A stretch of DNA of 64,000 nt from Linanthus parryae (lineage: Eukaryota > Streptophyta > Magnoliopsida > Ericales > Polemoniaceae), in assembly GCA_023055425.1 (NCBI GenBank), contig JALGPY010000003.1:19403001-19467000 (forward strand), given 5' to 3'. The notes under the pieces were generated by a model. It had not been told where the DNA came from, ran no database searches, and worked only from the letters and a program-made list of their open reading frames with translations. A program made the position numbers and the translations under genes. Below, piece after piece: positions 10,521 to 21,311 of this stretch (its first letter is position 1; each line of letters starts with the position of its first letter).

Positions 10521-12393
10521 AATACCCCCGCACTAAATATTGCTCGTCCCGAGCAATCCCCTTACATACCACTCTACTTGCATACCTCTCGGTTTTTGCA
10601 AAACCGACCCTGTCGTGCATACACTACCTTTGCATACTCCCTGCGATTGCATACTCTTTCAACCTGAACCGTATAACCAGACGACTCGATAGAAAGACTG
10701 ACTCAGACAGAATATACACAGACTCAATACACACGACTCAAAAGTACTAAAACAATTTATTTTTGGTGAGATCGAGCAATCTCAAAAACATAACCGAGTG
10801 TCCTCAAAACCTCACCCTTTTTCCAGAAAATACTTCCCTGCAAGAGATCGGTAAGTCTGAACAGATTTCTTTGGTGGATTAAAGCACTGGACCCGAGTAC
10901 TGTTACTTTTGCTATCAACCTGAGCGAATCCCTAGTTATCCTACCATCCGAGCTATTTCCGAATCAAGGTTCTAAGTCTAACAGGTAGGATATATATATG
11001 TGTATAGGCACGGCATGATCCTACTCGTTATGACATTCTCACAATTTCCCCAAACTCACACCCCTCACCGAGTTCCTGAAAAACTGCCTGAAACACCTAA
11101 GTTCCTGCCATCTCAATCTTCCTGTCCCCCGGTGTTTCTTCGCCGTTCTCGCGGCCACAAATGTGAAGCGGTGTAACTTGTCTCGAAAATTGTGCTACTC
11201 ACTCAGCTTTTTGACTCAATAACATAAACAACATAAATAACTGAAAAGCTGCAAAACTAGTTCATTTTTTTTTCTTTTTTTTATATATTTTTTCTGATTT
11301 TTTTTTCGTTTTTTTTTTTCTTTTCTTAATAAGACTTTATATACACATAACCACACAAATAACAATAAATAAACTGACTAAAGCTGAGTCAGTAAAAATA
11401 AACTGTCGTCGTGGGGTATGAAAGATGTCCTCATATGAAGTACCCTCACACTAATCCTGAAGCGCTGATCCTGTAGTCGGAATAATACTGTGCAGTCCCA
11501 CCGAACCTCCTCATCACCAAAGATGTAGAAAAACGGCACAACCACCAATTAACCTCACAACCCCCCGGACCCCATTGTGTGCGGAAAGATGTCTCGCACG
11601 CGATTAACTCCTCATGTGGTCACTATGTAATGCAGTGATCCACCTCCGCAAATTAATGCACTGTCGCCTCTAACTCATCCCGTCCTTCCTTCGAAAAACG
11701 TGTCAATGTCAAAACTGTCCAAAACTGATATACCATGAAAAGTGCTCCCATCTAAAACCCTCCCAACTCACTCCCTCCGTCATAACTCGTCGAATAGCCA
11801 ACTAACGACTGATGAAGGTCTCAAAGAAGGCTTCCTAGGCTATAGTGGCTGAGAATAAAAGGGGTAAATGGCTTCAAACGGGTTTACTAGTTGGACCTAG
11901 GGGTAAGAAACAGGACGTGAGGTCCCTTGATAGCCAGTCACTCCACCGAAAGATGCGATGACCGTGACGACGCCCGTGGGCGGGTTGTCAACTACCTAAA
12001 TGACGGTGGTGTGGCAACTAGTCGGATCCTTAGCTCAGGTGATAACTACTTGCGGTTTCCAATGGTCACTGGCTCTCACCTATCTTCTATACCTCGGTGC
12101 AAGCTTTCTTTTCTGTCAAAGGATTTAACCTCGATTTCTTCCCAGTTTCTGTAATCTTGATTGCCCTTTCTCAAATTTTCTGATTTTTCATTTTTTTGGA
12201 TTTTTCTGAAAATTTTCGATTTTTTTTTAAATATACACAATGCAAGGTCAGAATGGTGTGGTGGGTTGACTCAAATAAAGAAAATATGCTGACTAAAAAA
12301 AATAAAATGAAAACTGCAAATAAATATGAAAAAACGTGCAGACCGGGTAATGCAGACACGACTCCCACCCCCACACTAAGAGGTGGCATGCCC

Positions 12394-13306
12394 TCATGGC
12401 ACTGACTCGTCTGGACTATACGGCGGGTCTGACCCGGTCTCGGATGAACCAAACATGCTGCTGGGTGAGCTGCTAGTCTGCCTGAATCTGGCACTACTAG
12501 ACTGTCGTGGGTGCGAGCTCGACGACTGGCGTGACCGTGAGCTCGATGACTGTCGGGATTGTGTCCGGGATCCTGACCGACTGCTAGGTGGCTGTGGAAC
12601 CGGCTCTGTGGCATGCTCACTCGAGCTCGCCTCGTCCGACCAGCTGGTAGTGTAGTCACTGGAATAGGAGGGAGGGAAAATGATGGGCAATGGCACCTCT
12701 CGGCCCGCATGGCGGGCTGCCTCTCGCTGCTCCTCTCGGAGTGCAGTAATAGCGTCGCCATGGTCTTTGGCTATCTTCTTCTGGGTCTTTTTGAGGTGCT
12801 TTAGGTATCGGAAAACTTTCCCTATCTTGTTAAGCACCTTCTCACTAAAAGATTCCTGGCCAGCACGGCAGCCCTCAATTCCCTCCTCAACTCGGGCCAA
12901 CCTACGGTTCATGACCGAAAGTGGCGGTGGACCGGTCGTACCTCTCTAGGTCTAGCTCTCTGACTCGGCCCGGCTCTCTGGCTCGACTCCTTGTGGTCAT
13001 GGGTGGACCGAGAACGCCTAAGTGTAGACGCTCCCGTCCCCCGAGTAGGTCTATCCTGGGTCGATCGCCTCCTAGGGGCAGGGGCAGGCTCGTCCTCCTC
13101 CATAGGGTCAGCATCAAGGTCTATGACTGGGTCATTCGGTCCCGGACCGCCCCCTCTATCTTCCTATAGGACTTAAGAATAGGAGGCATCCAGTCACCCT
13201 CGAGCTCTGTGAGGGGAATCCGATAGATACGAGCCAGTTGGATAATCAGATTGCTATACCCGAGTCCCTTCCGGCTCGCGACAACGTTCCTTTCCTGAAT
13301 ATAAGC
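12394..13306 (-). pseudogene. Downstream part of the retroelement gag-like region, frameshifted
   Basis: Downstream of the TAG at 13307-13309 the same frame stays open to about 13125. A second frame (13103-12909) is rich in E, D, P, R and S, and a third (12912-12394) has a helical, charged N-terminal half ('MNRRLARVEEGIEG') and a Ser/Arg-rich low-complexity tail ('SRSRQSSSSHPRQSSS'). Together these look like one long gag-like protein broken by at least one frameshift. No zinc knuckle is visible. Between here and the 3' LTR (10521-12390) I see only AT-rich non-coding retroelement sequence. Confidence 0.5.
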
Positions 13307-14011
13307 CTAAGTAAGCTGGCCGATATCAATCCGCCTCCGCATCATAAGACAATACACGATAAGGGTCGACTCATTCTCTAGGTAAGTAAATTGATGGATC
13401 CCCACTATACGGTTCACCACCCACTCAGCCCACCATCTGGCAGGTTTGCACAGAAATCCAGAGTGTTGTTTCAGCCCTACGTTTCCTTCCTCCTCAAAGT
13501 GGGCCCCCGCGGCTCCACCTGACAGGACCCCCAAAATTTCCCCAGCCGACGGAGGGTCGTTCATAGCTAACTGGTATGCACACGGCTCTTGGGATGGTGT
13601 AATCCCGTAAGCCTGCCAAATAGAGTCGGGGGTCAGTAGGATAAAGTCACGACGGCAATAGACCCACCGCGTGTCAGTGTTTTCGGCATCGCCAGCATGC
13701 ATTAAGTTGCAAAAGAACTCCCTATTCAAAGTGGAACTCGACGTACCCTCAAATCCAGCTAGTGAAGTGCCAAAAATGTCTGCTTGACCGGCAAAATTCA
13801 CCATCTGAATAGGCATCCTATCGTCATCTATTTCGTAACGGAAATCCTTAGCCAACCTATAGTTCGGCTTCTTACCCGTCAGATAATAGATATGGGCCTT
13901 GTGGGTCACAAACCGGTAACTGTCATAGTAATGCGGCCTAATGTCTCTGACAGGGATATAAATTGGCTCATGCCCACGGTTCGGGTCTACGACAGGTTTG
14001 ACAAAATCCAT
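13307..14011 (-). CDS. Retroelement ORF, PF20167-like 'putative plant transposon protein'
   Basis: A 234-codon frame starts with ATG 73 bp inside the 5' LTR remnant and reads away from it. The central part ('REFFCNLMHAG', 'WVYCRRDFILLTPDSIWQAYGI') resembles the domain catalogued as putative plant transposon protein, common in non-autonomous plant LTR elements. No catalytic residues are known for that family and its role is uncertain. The frame ends at a single TAG. Reading on past it in the same frame gives about 60 more sensible codons ('AYIQERNVVASRKGLGYSNL'), so the stop is either a nonsense mutation or a readthrough site. Position and composition fit a gag-like role. This is part of a transposon, not a host gene. 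Confidence 0.6.
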   Translation of the reverse strand: MDFVKPVVDPNRGHEPIYIPVRDIRPHYYDSYRFVTHKAHIYYLTGKKPNYRLAKDFRYEIDDDRMPIQMVNFAGQADIFGTSLAGFEGTSSSTLNREFFCNLMHAGDAENTDTRWVYCRRDFILLTPDSIWQAYGITPSQEPCAYQLAMNDPPSAGEILGVLSGGAAGAHFEEEGNVGLKQHSGFLCKPARWWAEWVVNRIVGIHQFTYLENESTLIVYCLMMRRRIDIGQLT

Positions 14012-14083
14012 GAAAAATATAAAAAAAAAAACGAGCAGAAACAGAAATCTAGAGTACGTGCGCGTGAATTAGTGCGTCTTAGC

Positions 14084-14132
14084 AAATGCACAAAAACCGA
14101 GCTATAAGATAACCCCTATTTGGGCGTTATCA
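14084..14132 (-). repeat. 49-bp remnant of a 5' LTR
   Basis: This segment matches 10472-10520 almost exactly and abuts the right-hand ATTGT target duplication. The rest of the 5' LTR, about 1.55 kb, and the primer-binding site are gone, so the deletion happened inside the element after insertion. Confidence 0.85.
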
Positions 14133-14137
14133 ATTGT

Positions 14138-17100
14138 TTACAATTTCTGAAAGTGTAAAAGGACCAAGGATTAACGGACAGGAAAAGAGGTGATTAGGAA
14201 CATTGATAATGCAAGAAATTATGCTTCCAACTTATACCATACATGGGGGAGGAACCACAGTAGAATCACCATAACTGGAAGGCCGAAACTGGAATTACCT
14301 ATTCTCACCCACATTGCTTCAGCCTACATTCACGTTCCTTTAAAAGAATAGAGATAAATAAATTGATATAGAGGTATCGTGCAGTTCAACTAAGCGTTGG
14401 CAGGGGAGTCTAGAGATTAGAGACCTATAAAATCATAAGACATGAAGAGACATGAAAGGGTTAATGAATATGAATAACTGTTCCCTTAAAAGCGGAATGT
14501 AGCGAGATGAAACGCCATTATGCAAGTTACGCTCGATGAACAAGTTTCACTTTCATTAGGTACCATAAAATTTGCGGGTTAATCAATTTGGGCCTCTCGG
14601 AAGAAGCAACAACTTGTTAAAAAAAATCGAGGTGACAACAATTAACTCATTGAGTAGGAGTTTTGTTGGAAACTACACTTTACTGATCAATACCAATTAT
14701 TATTTCAAACTGTATACCGCCTCTAGGGTCTCCAAAATTATAATCCAAAGATAGGATATAATAATTGTTAAAAGAATGAATGAGAAAAATATGTCCACCT
14801 CTAGCATATAAGAAAGAAGAAAGTCATATTTTATTATGTCAGTCACGGAACAATTCAAATGCAAAAATAACTTTCACCCAAAAATAATGGAATTTGAAAG
14901 AGTAATTTGAATGACCGGAACGTTATGCTAAATTATACAAGGGAAAATTCAGAATATGCTACATGAAAGCAAAATATAAAATTACCTTACTTAGCACAAA
15001 TACTTATGCTGCAACGTCTACATTTTCCAAAAACACGTTGTCACGAAGAACATTTGAGATCAAATAAGAAAAAGAGTGACAGTCTTGTAGGGGCTAAGCC
15101 AAGTAGAAAACATGAATTATTTAGAAAATAAATCAATGAGCCAACGACGAATATGAATGGTCAGGGTATCACAGTCATTGGTGTTGTTTTAATAAGCTTA
15201 ACTAAATGAGATGTTACGCTCGAAAAGTTATTTAATATGGTATGTTTGGATAGGATAGTTTAAGTAAGATTAAAGAAAAAAAATATGCGCAATCCATTAA
15301 TCACAAAAAAGGATTCTTAAAAAAAATAACCAATGCAAGAAACGGACTCCGGTCATTTATCTCACGCCTGGTACAATTTTTCACAAAGTTGTCCGAAGTC
15401 CTTCAGAATCTTTGACCCAGACAGCCACCCACAAATGTACAAGTGGATGTTTCCTTTAGAATCTTTTAGCTACAGGGTGTTTCCTAAAAAACCGAAGAAT
15501 GCCACAATTTCTCGGGCTTCCGCCACTAAAATCCGGATTCCGGTTTTGGGATTTCCAAACTCCTATTCACTCTGGAAATCCTATTTTTTTGAGCTTGTGA
15601 CCTATTGTCTCATATTATATGAGATTGTTGATATTTGAGCTCCTCTTGAATTATTCCAATCCAAACAACACCATTCCCGTACCCAAACAAGGTCTAATTG
15701 CGAAATGTTACTGAACCATTTCACGGTAACAAACATAAGTCCACTTTCTTTCATCATGACACTTTTCATACTTCATTGCACTTTTCTTAGTCATAACCGT
15801 AAAACAATACAAAATTATTCCACAAATCAATTGGCTTAAAGGCTTTTTAATTAACATATGTAGTTAAGTTTGGCCTAGATCGACCAATATGTTCCCGCTC
15901 TCATGCGTTGAGGATTTTGAAGCTATAAAGGGAGGGAGGTAGATGTCCCATTTCCCTATCTAGTCAGACTCTTCAACATGGAAAAGTCAGGTGTATTTTA
16001 TGTGTAGATTTAAGTAACAGCATTATTTTCTTGTCATACATCAATCCTTGGGCATTATTGTGTTACAGTTATATCGAAGTGCAATAAAATCTGAATACTA
16101 AATAACTTTTGCATCTACATCATTTATATTTTGAAACTACCCCAATAGTTTAGGCTACATGTTCCGTAATAAACAGTTCTTTCTCATTTTCTTTCAATTT
16201 GTTCTTTTTAAAATTGTGGTGGTACAACAAGCAAATGTAACAGAAACTGCTAAATCCCTAACATAGGTAACTAAAGTAATCACAAGTAATATTCCATGAC
16301 GACCAAGGGTAAGGTGAAAAGTAATAAGTTTTACTTGTGCTTTCTCGTCCCCGATAATTAATTACACATTTTACACTGCCTTCACCTCTACTATAATTAT
16401 TTATACATTTTAACTGATTTCCTATATAATTTGGACAGTAAATAGCGGGAATATTTCGTCTACCATCTTAAATGTGTCACTGTAAATTGAATGCGGTTCA
16501 AACATGATTTGGTTACTGAAAACTCAAGGGGCAGTATTATCTTAAAACATATATGAATTGAAGCAAGTGAACAAGTTTTGTATAGATGGATCGGAGACTG
16601 TGATTCTCGTAGTACATGAACATTGAACTCATATAATCTTGGGAGATGCTAACCTGATATTAATCCAACTTGATCTGTCCACTGTTGCTTTCTCCATCTA
16701 CATTGTCTGCATATGCGTCGTAAGGATTCTAGTTAAAAACTTATAGAAAGAGATTGATCATCCAAGCAACTAAAATTAAAGTTAGAAAGGATGATCCACA
16801 AAGTCAAAAAGCATATAGCAACTTACTCCATCAACTTATTCCTCTGCTCTCCTTTGTTTAGAAACATTATCACACGGGAATGAAAGGGATGCCCTAGAAG
16901 AGCACAGAAAGAGAACAATTAGAAAAGATGGAGAATGAGAGTATACTAATTTACCAGTGGAACAAGTTTTCGAAACTGAAAATGTTGGCTGCAAAGTCAT
17001 TCACCCCTGTAGCACATGCAATAAATAAAGATTTGCACATAATCATTTATGAACCATTTCAGAAACGTCCGTCTATAACCTGAGAGGCCGAGATTACATA

Positions 17101-20100
17101 GGAGGGATTGACTTATTCCAGTAGGGTATTGGAACAGCCTCTTGTTCAACTTGGAACAGAAGCTGAACTAAATTTCTTTTCCTTTCCTTCGCAAACTTCG
17201 TTTCTCTCTATCATCATTCTCTTTTCCTTCGCTATTGCCATGGTGGACGTTAAGTTGCTCTCTATTTCATTCTTTCTGTTTCCGCAGATAAAAATTGTTA
17301 GGGTCCTTTTTTCTGAAGTTGTAACGACCGATTGCTGTTGCGTTGGTGTGTGTGTGCGTTAGTACAATTTGAGTTTCCGAGGCTCATTACATTTTTTTGT
17401 AAGGCTTGCAGTTCCATACTTTCACAACATTAATAACTAAGACTCGACCCTTTTGGTGTGGAGCCTTGGTTGGTTGGTAGTACAGCTGATGTATCTCACT
17501 GAACCGTCTCGGGGGCCTCAATCACTAGGCTAAATGACTTGTTCACTTGCTTCCCTTTTTGAAGCATTCCTTTTTTGTCGTCCAGGAATGCGGTTGTATA
17601 AGAGATTTCAACCGAAAACTATTCTTCTTCTTCTTATCTCTCTAGATGTTTAACTAAAATCGATCTAATTTCTAGACCTCTAAATTCGATTTCTGTTGGA
17701 AAAACAATCTATTTTGCATTGCAAACTTCAATGTAATTTTGAATTCCAAACATGCAAAGTAAAATAATCTCAAGCAATATGCAAAATCTCCACATAATCA
17801 AAATTCCTACTAGCATTCTACAAATACTAGGTAACCAAACTTTCTCAGAAGTTGCAAGTTTGTTATTAAAGGCGGAAATTGTACATTGGGCAACGTCACC
17901 AAAGGTTTGTCCGGTAGGAAATGACACTGGTATGTGGCTCCGACTATTGAGAATTACACGAGGCATTGGTCAAGTTACAAAGGCCAAATTGGGAGGTCAG
18001 GTGCACATATTTACATAATTGAGGTGTTTGGATGAGCTGGATTAAATATGTAAAAATGTAGTTCGAATGATGCCTCCCAAACCATGTGTAACTGGAAGAA
18101 CAACATAATTGAAAAAATGAGACTTTCTGCAATTCTGTTAAAAGTAAATATATTCGTAAAAACCAGATTTTTTTTAGGAAGAACAACATTGAGTATAGAT
18201 GTTACCTATTTTCATCCAAAACTCAGAAAATACAGGGAAAATTACATGAATGTAACTGGAAAATATATTACCAACCAGAGAGCACCGACTTGCAGGCGGG
18301 AAGCCAACGTGACAAAACCATTCTGAGAGTTTGGTGATCCCAAAACAAAAGGGTAAAATGCTGGAGAGAATGAGAAGAAGAGGAAGATCAGGTAATAAAT
18401 TATCCAGGGCTGGGTTATAAGACGTTCACACAAGTCGGGTGGGATCAATACCCTGATTGGAAAGGCCGGTAAAACTCAAAACGTCGTGAGGCATAGAAGC
18501 GTGTCAAAGCTTCGACAGAGGTGGATGTCCTACCGGCAAAACTGAACTCAGTCATTTGATGAGACGACAAAAACTAAAGTGGAAAAATCCCAGTGAACCC
18601 TAGAGACAACCTTACTGCCAAGAACGTGGTGTGAGATGGAAGAAAATCTACTAGAAAAGTCCCAACTGGCTGTCAAACTTATTTCAACGCAGGATCAAGG
18701 GAGATAACCTAATTGAAAAAATGAGACAAAGAAGCGGCTGAAAGAGCTGCGCAAGACTGTCCCTTGTCTTTTCAGTTCCATGGACGAACCATCATGGCGG
18801 ATTTGGAGATTGTTGATGAACAATCTCCAAAATCCCAGAGTGAACAGCAGGATGCCCTATCTGAATCAACAACGAACCTTCGTGACTGTTTCAGAGATTG
18901 TCGAGGAACAACCTCCACAACCCCAAAATGAAAAGAAAGAACAATGCGAACAAAGCAAGGAGGTCGCTGGAGCATCTTCTCAAAGATTTCTGACGCTTGG
19001 ATGTCAAACCCTTTCGTCAAGAAGAAACTTCCTTTTCACATGAATGCTGAATGTGATTGTTTGAGAGAATTCGCCGAGAAAACAAGCGTTGGGCACCCTG
19101 TAACTGCCTGAGTCGAGCGATGTCGTTTGGAGTGGCATAATTGTAGGACTCCTTCCCAAGCACGATGGCGTTTTTCTGTGGCCAATCTGCATGGAGTACG
19201 ACTCTGCACTTTTGCATCCTGAAAAATGAGGGGGAGTGTGTTCCTTCGAGAGGATACAATGACCTCCTTGGGGGCCTTTGGTTGGTCCATACTTGTGATT
19301 GGAGCAAAAAGAGTCTTGCCACCCGCCTTATCAGAGGGAGCAACAGATGAAAATCGATTCTGGAACCTCCAAATCATTCTCTGAGAGCTCTCGGTTGTTC
19401 ATAGATGGGATGAAAAACGCATGCCTAAAGAGCCTAACCTGATTTGTCCTACGGTTAATGTGAGGAACCAAATCCGGGGATGGAGAATGGTGGCTAAAAA
19501 TCAGACTTGAAATGAGTATTACACCCTCATTGTTCAGATTATTGTCAAACAATATAAAAAATAAGATAGAAATAAAATAAAAGAGAGAGAGGGAGGAGGA
19601 GGATGCCACTGTTGCTGCCGTCAATGGAGGAGGATGACAACACCGAAGGAGGATGCAGCCACTCTGTGCTTTTGCTGCTTCTCCAACCGCCTTCCACCTA
19701 CAGAGACAGAGGATCATCGACGATGGCGGTGGCAGTTGCGACACGTCCTCTTATCTTCACCTTCGTACGCATATTTTATTATCTTTTTTTTTTCTCTCTT
19801 TCTACTTTAATCAGTTGAGAATTCACCTTCTTCTGTTTCTTCTTCTTCCTCATCCTTCTTCCTCCTCTTTACTCTCTTTTTCCACTCTTTTGCTTTAGCC
19901 AGTTAGAGGAAGGAGAGACAAAGAGCTGGAAAGAGAGAGGGGAAGGTGGTGGGTGAAAGTATATATATGAAAGCATTTTTGTTATTTCATAGAGCTTTTA
20001 GCGGAAATATCATCCAGCGGACATAGACGGAACCAAAGGAGAATGAGGTGGAGTTTCGCACAGATCCTTAATCACAAAGGGGTAAAACACAATTAACTTT

Positions 20101-20400
20101 TTTCATTAGCAACGAACGGATAGCATTTAACAGGCAAGTTTTCATACAATACGATAGCTCTGGGTGACATATCGGCCTAATATGAGATAATATGAGGCTT
20201 AAAAGAGAGCACAAATTTAGGGAGCGAGTTGCTGTGGCAACTTCGCATATGGATGCTTTAGCGCCACGTTGCTTGAAATCTTTCCTTGGGACTTCAGACT
20301 TTTTCTTCCCCATTAGCTTGCACTGCAGCTTAAGGAGCAAAAGAACTAACATTAAACCAACCCAAGAGAAAGTATAATCAATATGAACAGATTGCAGATT
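14138..20400. other. Long interval with no convincing gene
   Basis: The sequence is mostly AT-rich. I find no recognisable protein, TE boundary or RNA gene. The least random stretch is 18780-19050 on the plus strand, where two short glutamate/glutamine/serine-rich frames ('MADLEIVDEQSPKSQSEQQ' and, in another frame, 'EIVEEQPPQPQNEKKEQ') could be parts of a decayed exon. A CT-rich, purine/pyrimidine-asymmetric stretch at 19580-19960 resembles a 5' untranslated region, but no ORF follows it. Confidence 0.45.
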
Positions 20401-20423
20401 GCATTTTGGGTACACTGCCATGT

Positions 20424-20640
20424 CTAACTCCATGTCAGACGAGGTGGTAGAGGGAGCTTATCGCGAGCCTTCTCATCAGCTTTGTGCTTCTTGATACGGC
20501 GAAAGATCCCCCACAGGAAGTGTTCACTGCCCCATTCTGTGATCAGCCATCATCACGAAAAGAGGAGACACATCAAAATCAAGCCTGAGAATGATGCACA
20601 GTAACATCCTTCATCTTATGAGAAGGATAATTTGTGCTTG
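20424..20640 (-). pseudogene. Truncated copy of the last exon and preceding intron of the AIPP2-like gene
   Basis: The minus strand shows a splice acceptor (CAG ending at 20537) followed by an exon encoding 'WGSEHFLWGIFRRIKKHKA', the counterpart of 'WGGEHFLWGLFRRVKKKKA' in the gene at 61199-60832. The adjoining intron (20541-20640) also matches 61205-61400. Relative to the intact gene this copy has lost a stretch after 'KLPLPP', which shifts the frame to a stop at 20424-20426. Matching pieces of earlier exons are at 36955-37412. It is a duplicate fragment, probably not expressed as protein. Confidence 0.78.
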
Positions 20641-20679
20641 AATTATTTACCAGAATGGATGGGTATCTCGTTTGGTAGA

Positions 20680-20797
20680 TGAAACTGAATGTCCCATGAG
20701 GTTCCACCTCAAAACCAATTGGCTATGAGGGGAGTAGCCCATAACACTTATTAATTCTTTTTGTTCTTCTTGAATGTCCGATGTGGGATTCTCAACA
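20680..20797 (-). repeat. Solo LTR of the TRIM family found at 35394
   Basis: About 115 bp match the 114-bp LTRs at 35394-35507 and 35622-35735: the GGTTCCACCTCAAAACCAAT core, the AATGTCCGATGTGGGA block, and the CTCAACA end at 20797. The left boundary is diverged and I see no clean target duplication. No second LTR or internal region lies next to it, so it is a solo LTR or fragment. Confidence 0.75.
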
Positions 20798-21158
20798 ATT
20801 TCAATGGTACAAATTGTTCGAACATAGTATGGAATCAATACATGATTGATTTTCATCAAATTTATTCTCTCTCTGTTCATAGTTTCGGCACACATACACA
20901 CGTGCATAAATAAAAACAAATGATACTAGAGCTTTTCATCAGTCGAGATGTTGAACTTTCTTCTTGCAGTGATGATCCTGCTTGTTCATGTTGAAAGGAA
21001 ACAAGAAAAAAAGAAATTAAAGGTGAATAGAAGAGCGCAAGTGAACCCTGATTAGTAGGTAACCATTGCCACATTGAAATCTTATGTGTAAGAAAGCAGG
21101 TTTATGCGGGATAACCATTGTGGCGATTCAGGCGTCGGAAGTCCCACGCGTTCCCTGT

Positions 21159-21311
21159 AGAAGAGACCATTGAAATATATTGGTGTTATTGTGAAGTGAC
21201 CAATTAATTAAGATAACTCCGACAAATATCGCATCATCATTATGTTTCATATGATGTCCATCATGATGGAAAAGCAAGCAATAAAAAGTGTAATATGGAA
21301 GGTGCGTGTAC
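21159..21311 (-). other. Candidate intron at the 3' end of the NB-LRR gene
   Basis: On the minus strand, GAG|GTACACG at 21312/21311 is a fair donor in phase 0, and CTACAG ending near 21159 is an acceptor. Use of these sites would replace the last 17 residues with about eight others before a stop. A second acceptor-like site (AACAAGCAG near 20985) could mark a further untranslated exon. This is inference from splice signals only. Confidence 0.4.

Larger units (their letters stand above)
8910..14132 (-). mobile_element. LTR retrotransposon with 'putative plant transposon protein' ORF, 5' LTR mostly deleted
   Basis: The element begins TGATGCGC at 8910, ends GTTATCA at 14132, and is flanked by an exact 5-bp duplication ATTGT (8905-8909 and 14133-14137). 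It reads on the minus strand. The 3' LTR is 8910-10520, preceded by a purine tract (GTGCGGGGGTATT, minus strand). Only about 49 bp of the 5' LTR survive (14084-14132), matching 10472-10520 almost base for base. No primer-binding site remains. The interior carries one 234-codon frame just inside the remnant LTR (13307-14011) and degenerate frames after it. No RT, integrase or RNase H is visible, so it is non-autonomous. The LTR length and ORF type suggest Ty3/gypsy affinity, which is inference. Confidence 0.85.

Noticed and set aside
15333..15638. 101-codon plus-strand frame
   Set aside because: Unrecognised, AT-rich surroundings, no splice or promoter context. Not distinguishable from chance.
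19036..19377. Overlapping minus-strand frames of 108-113 codons
   Set aside because: Two frames overlap in different phases with no recognisable domain. Kept only as part of a geneless interval.
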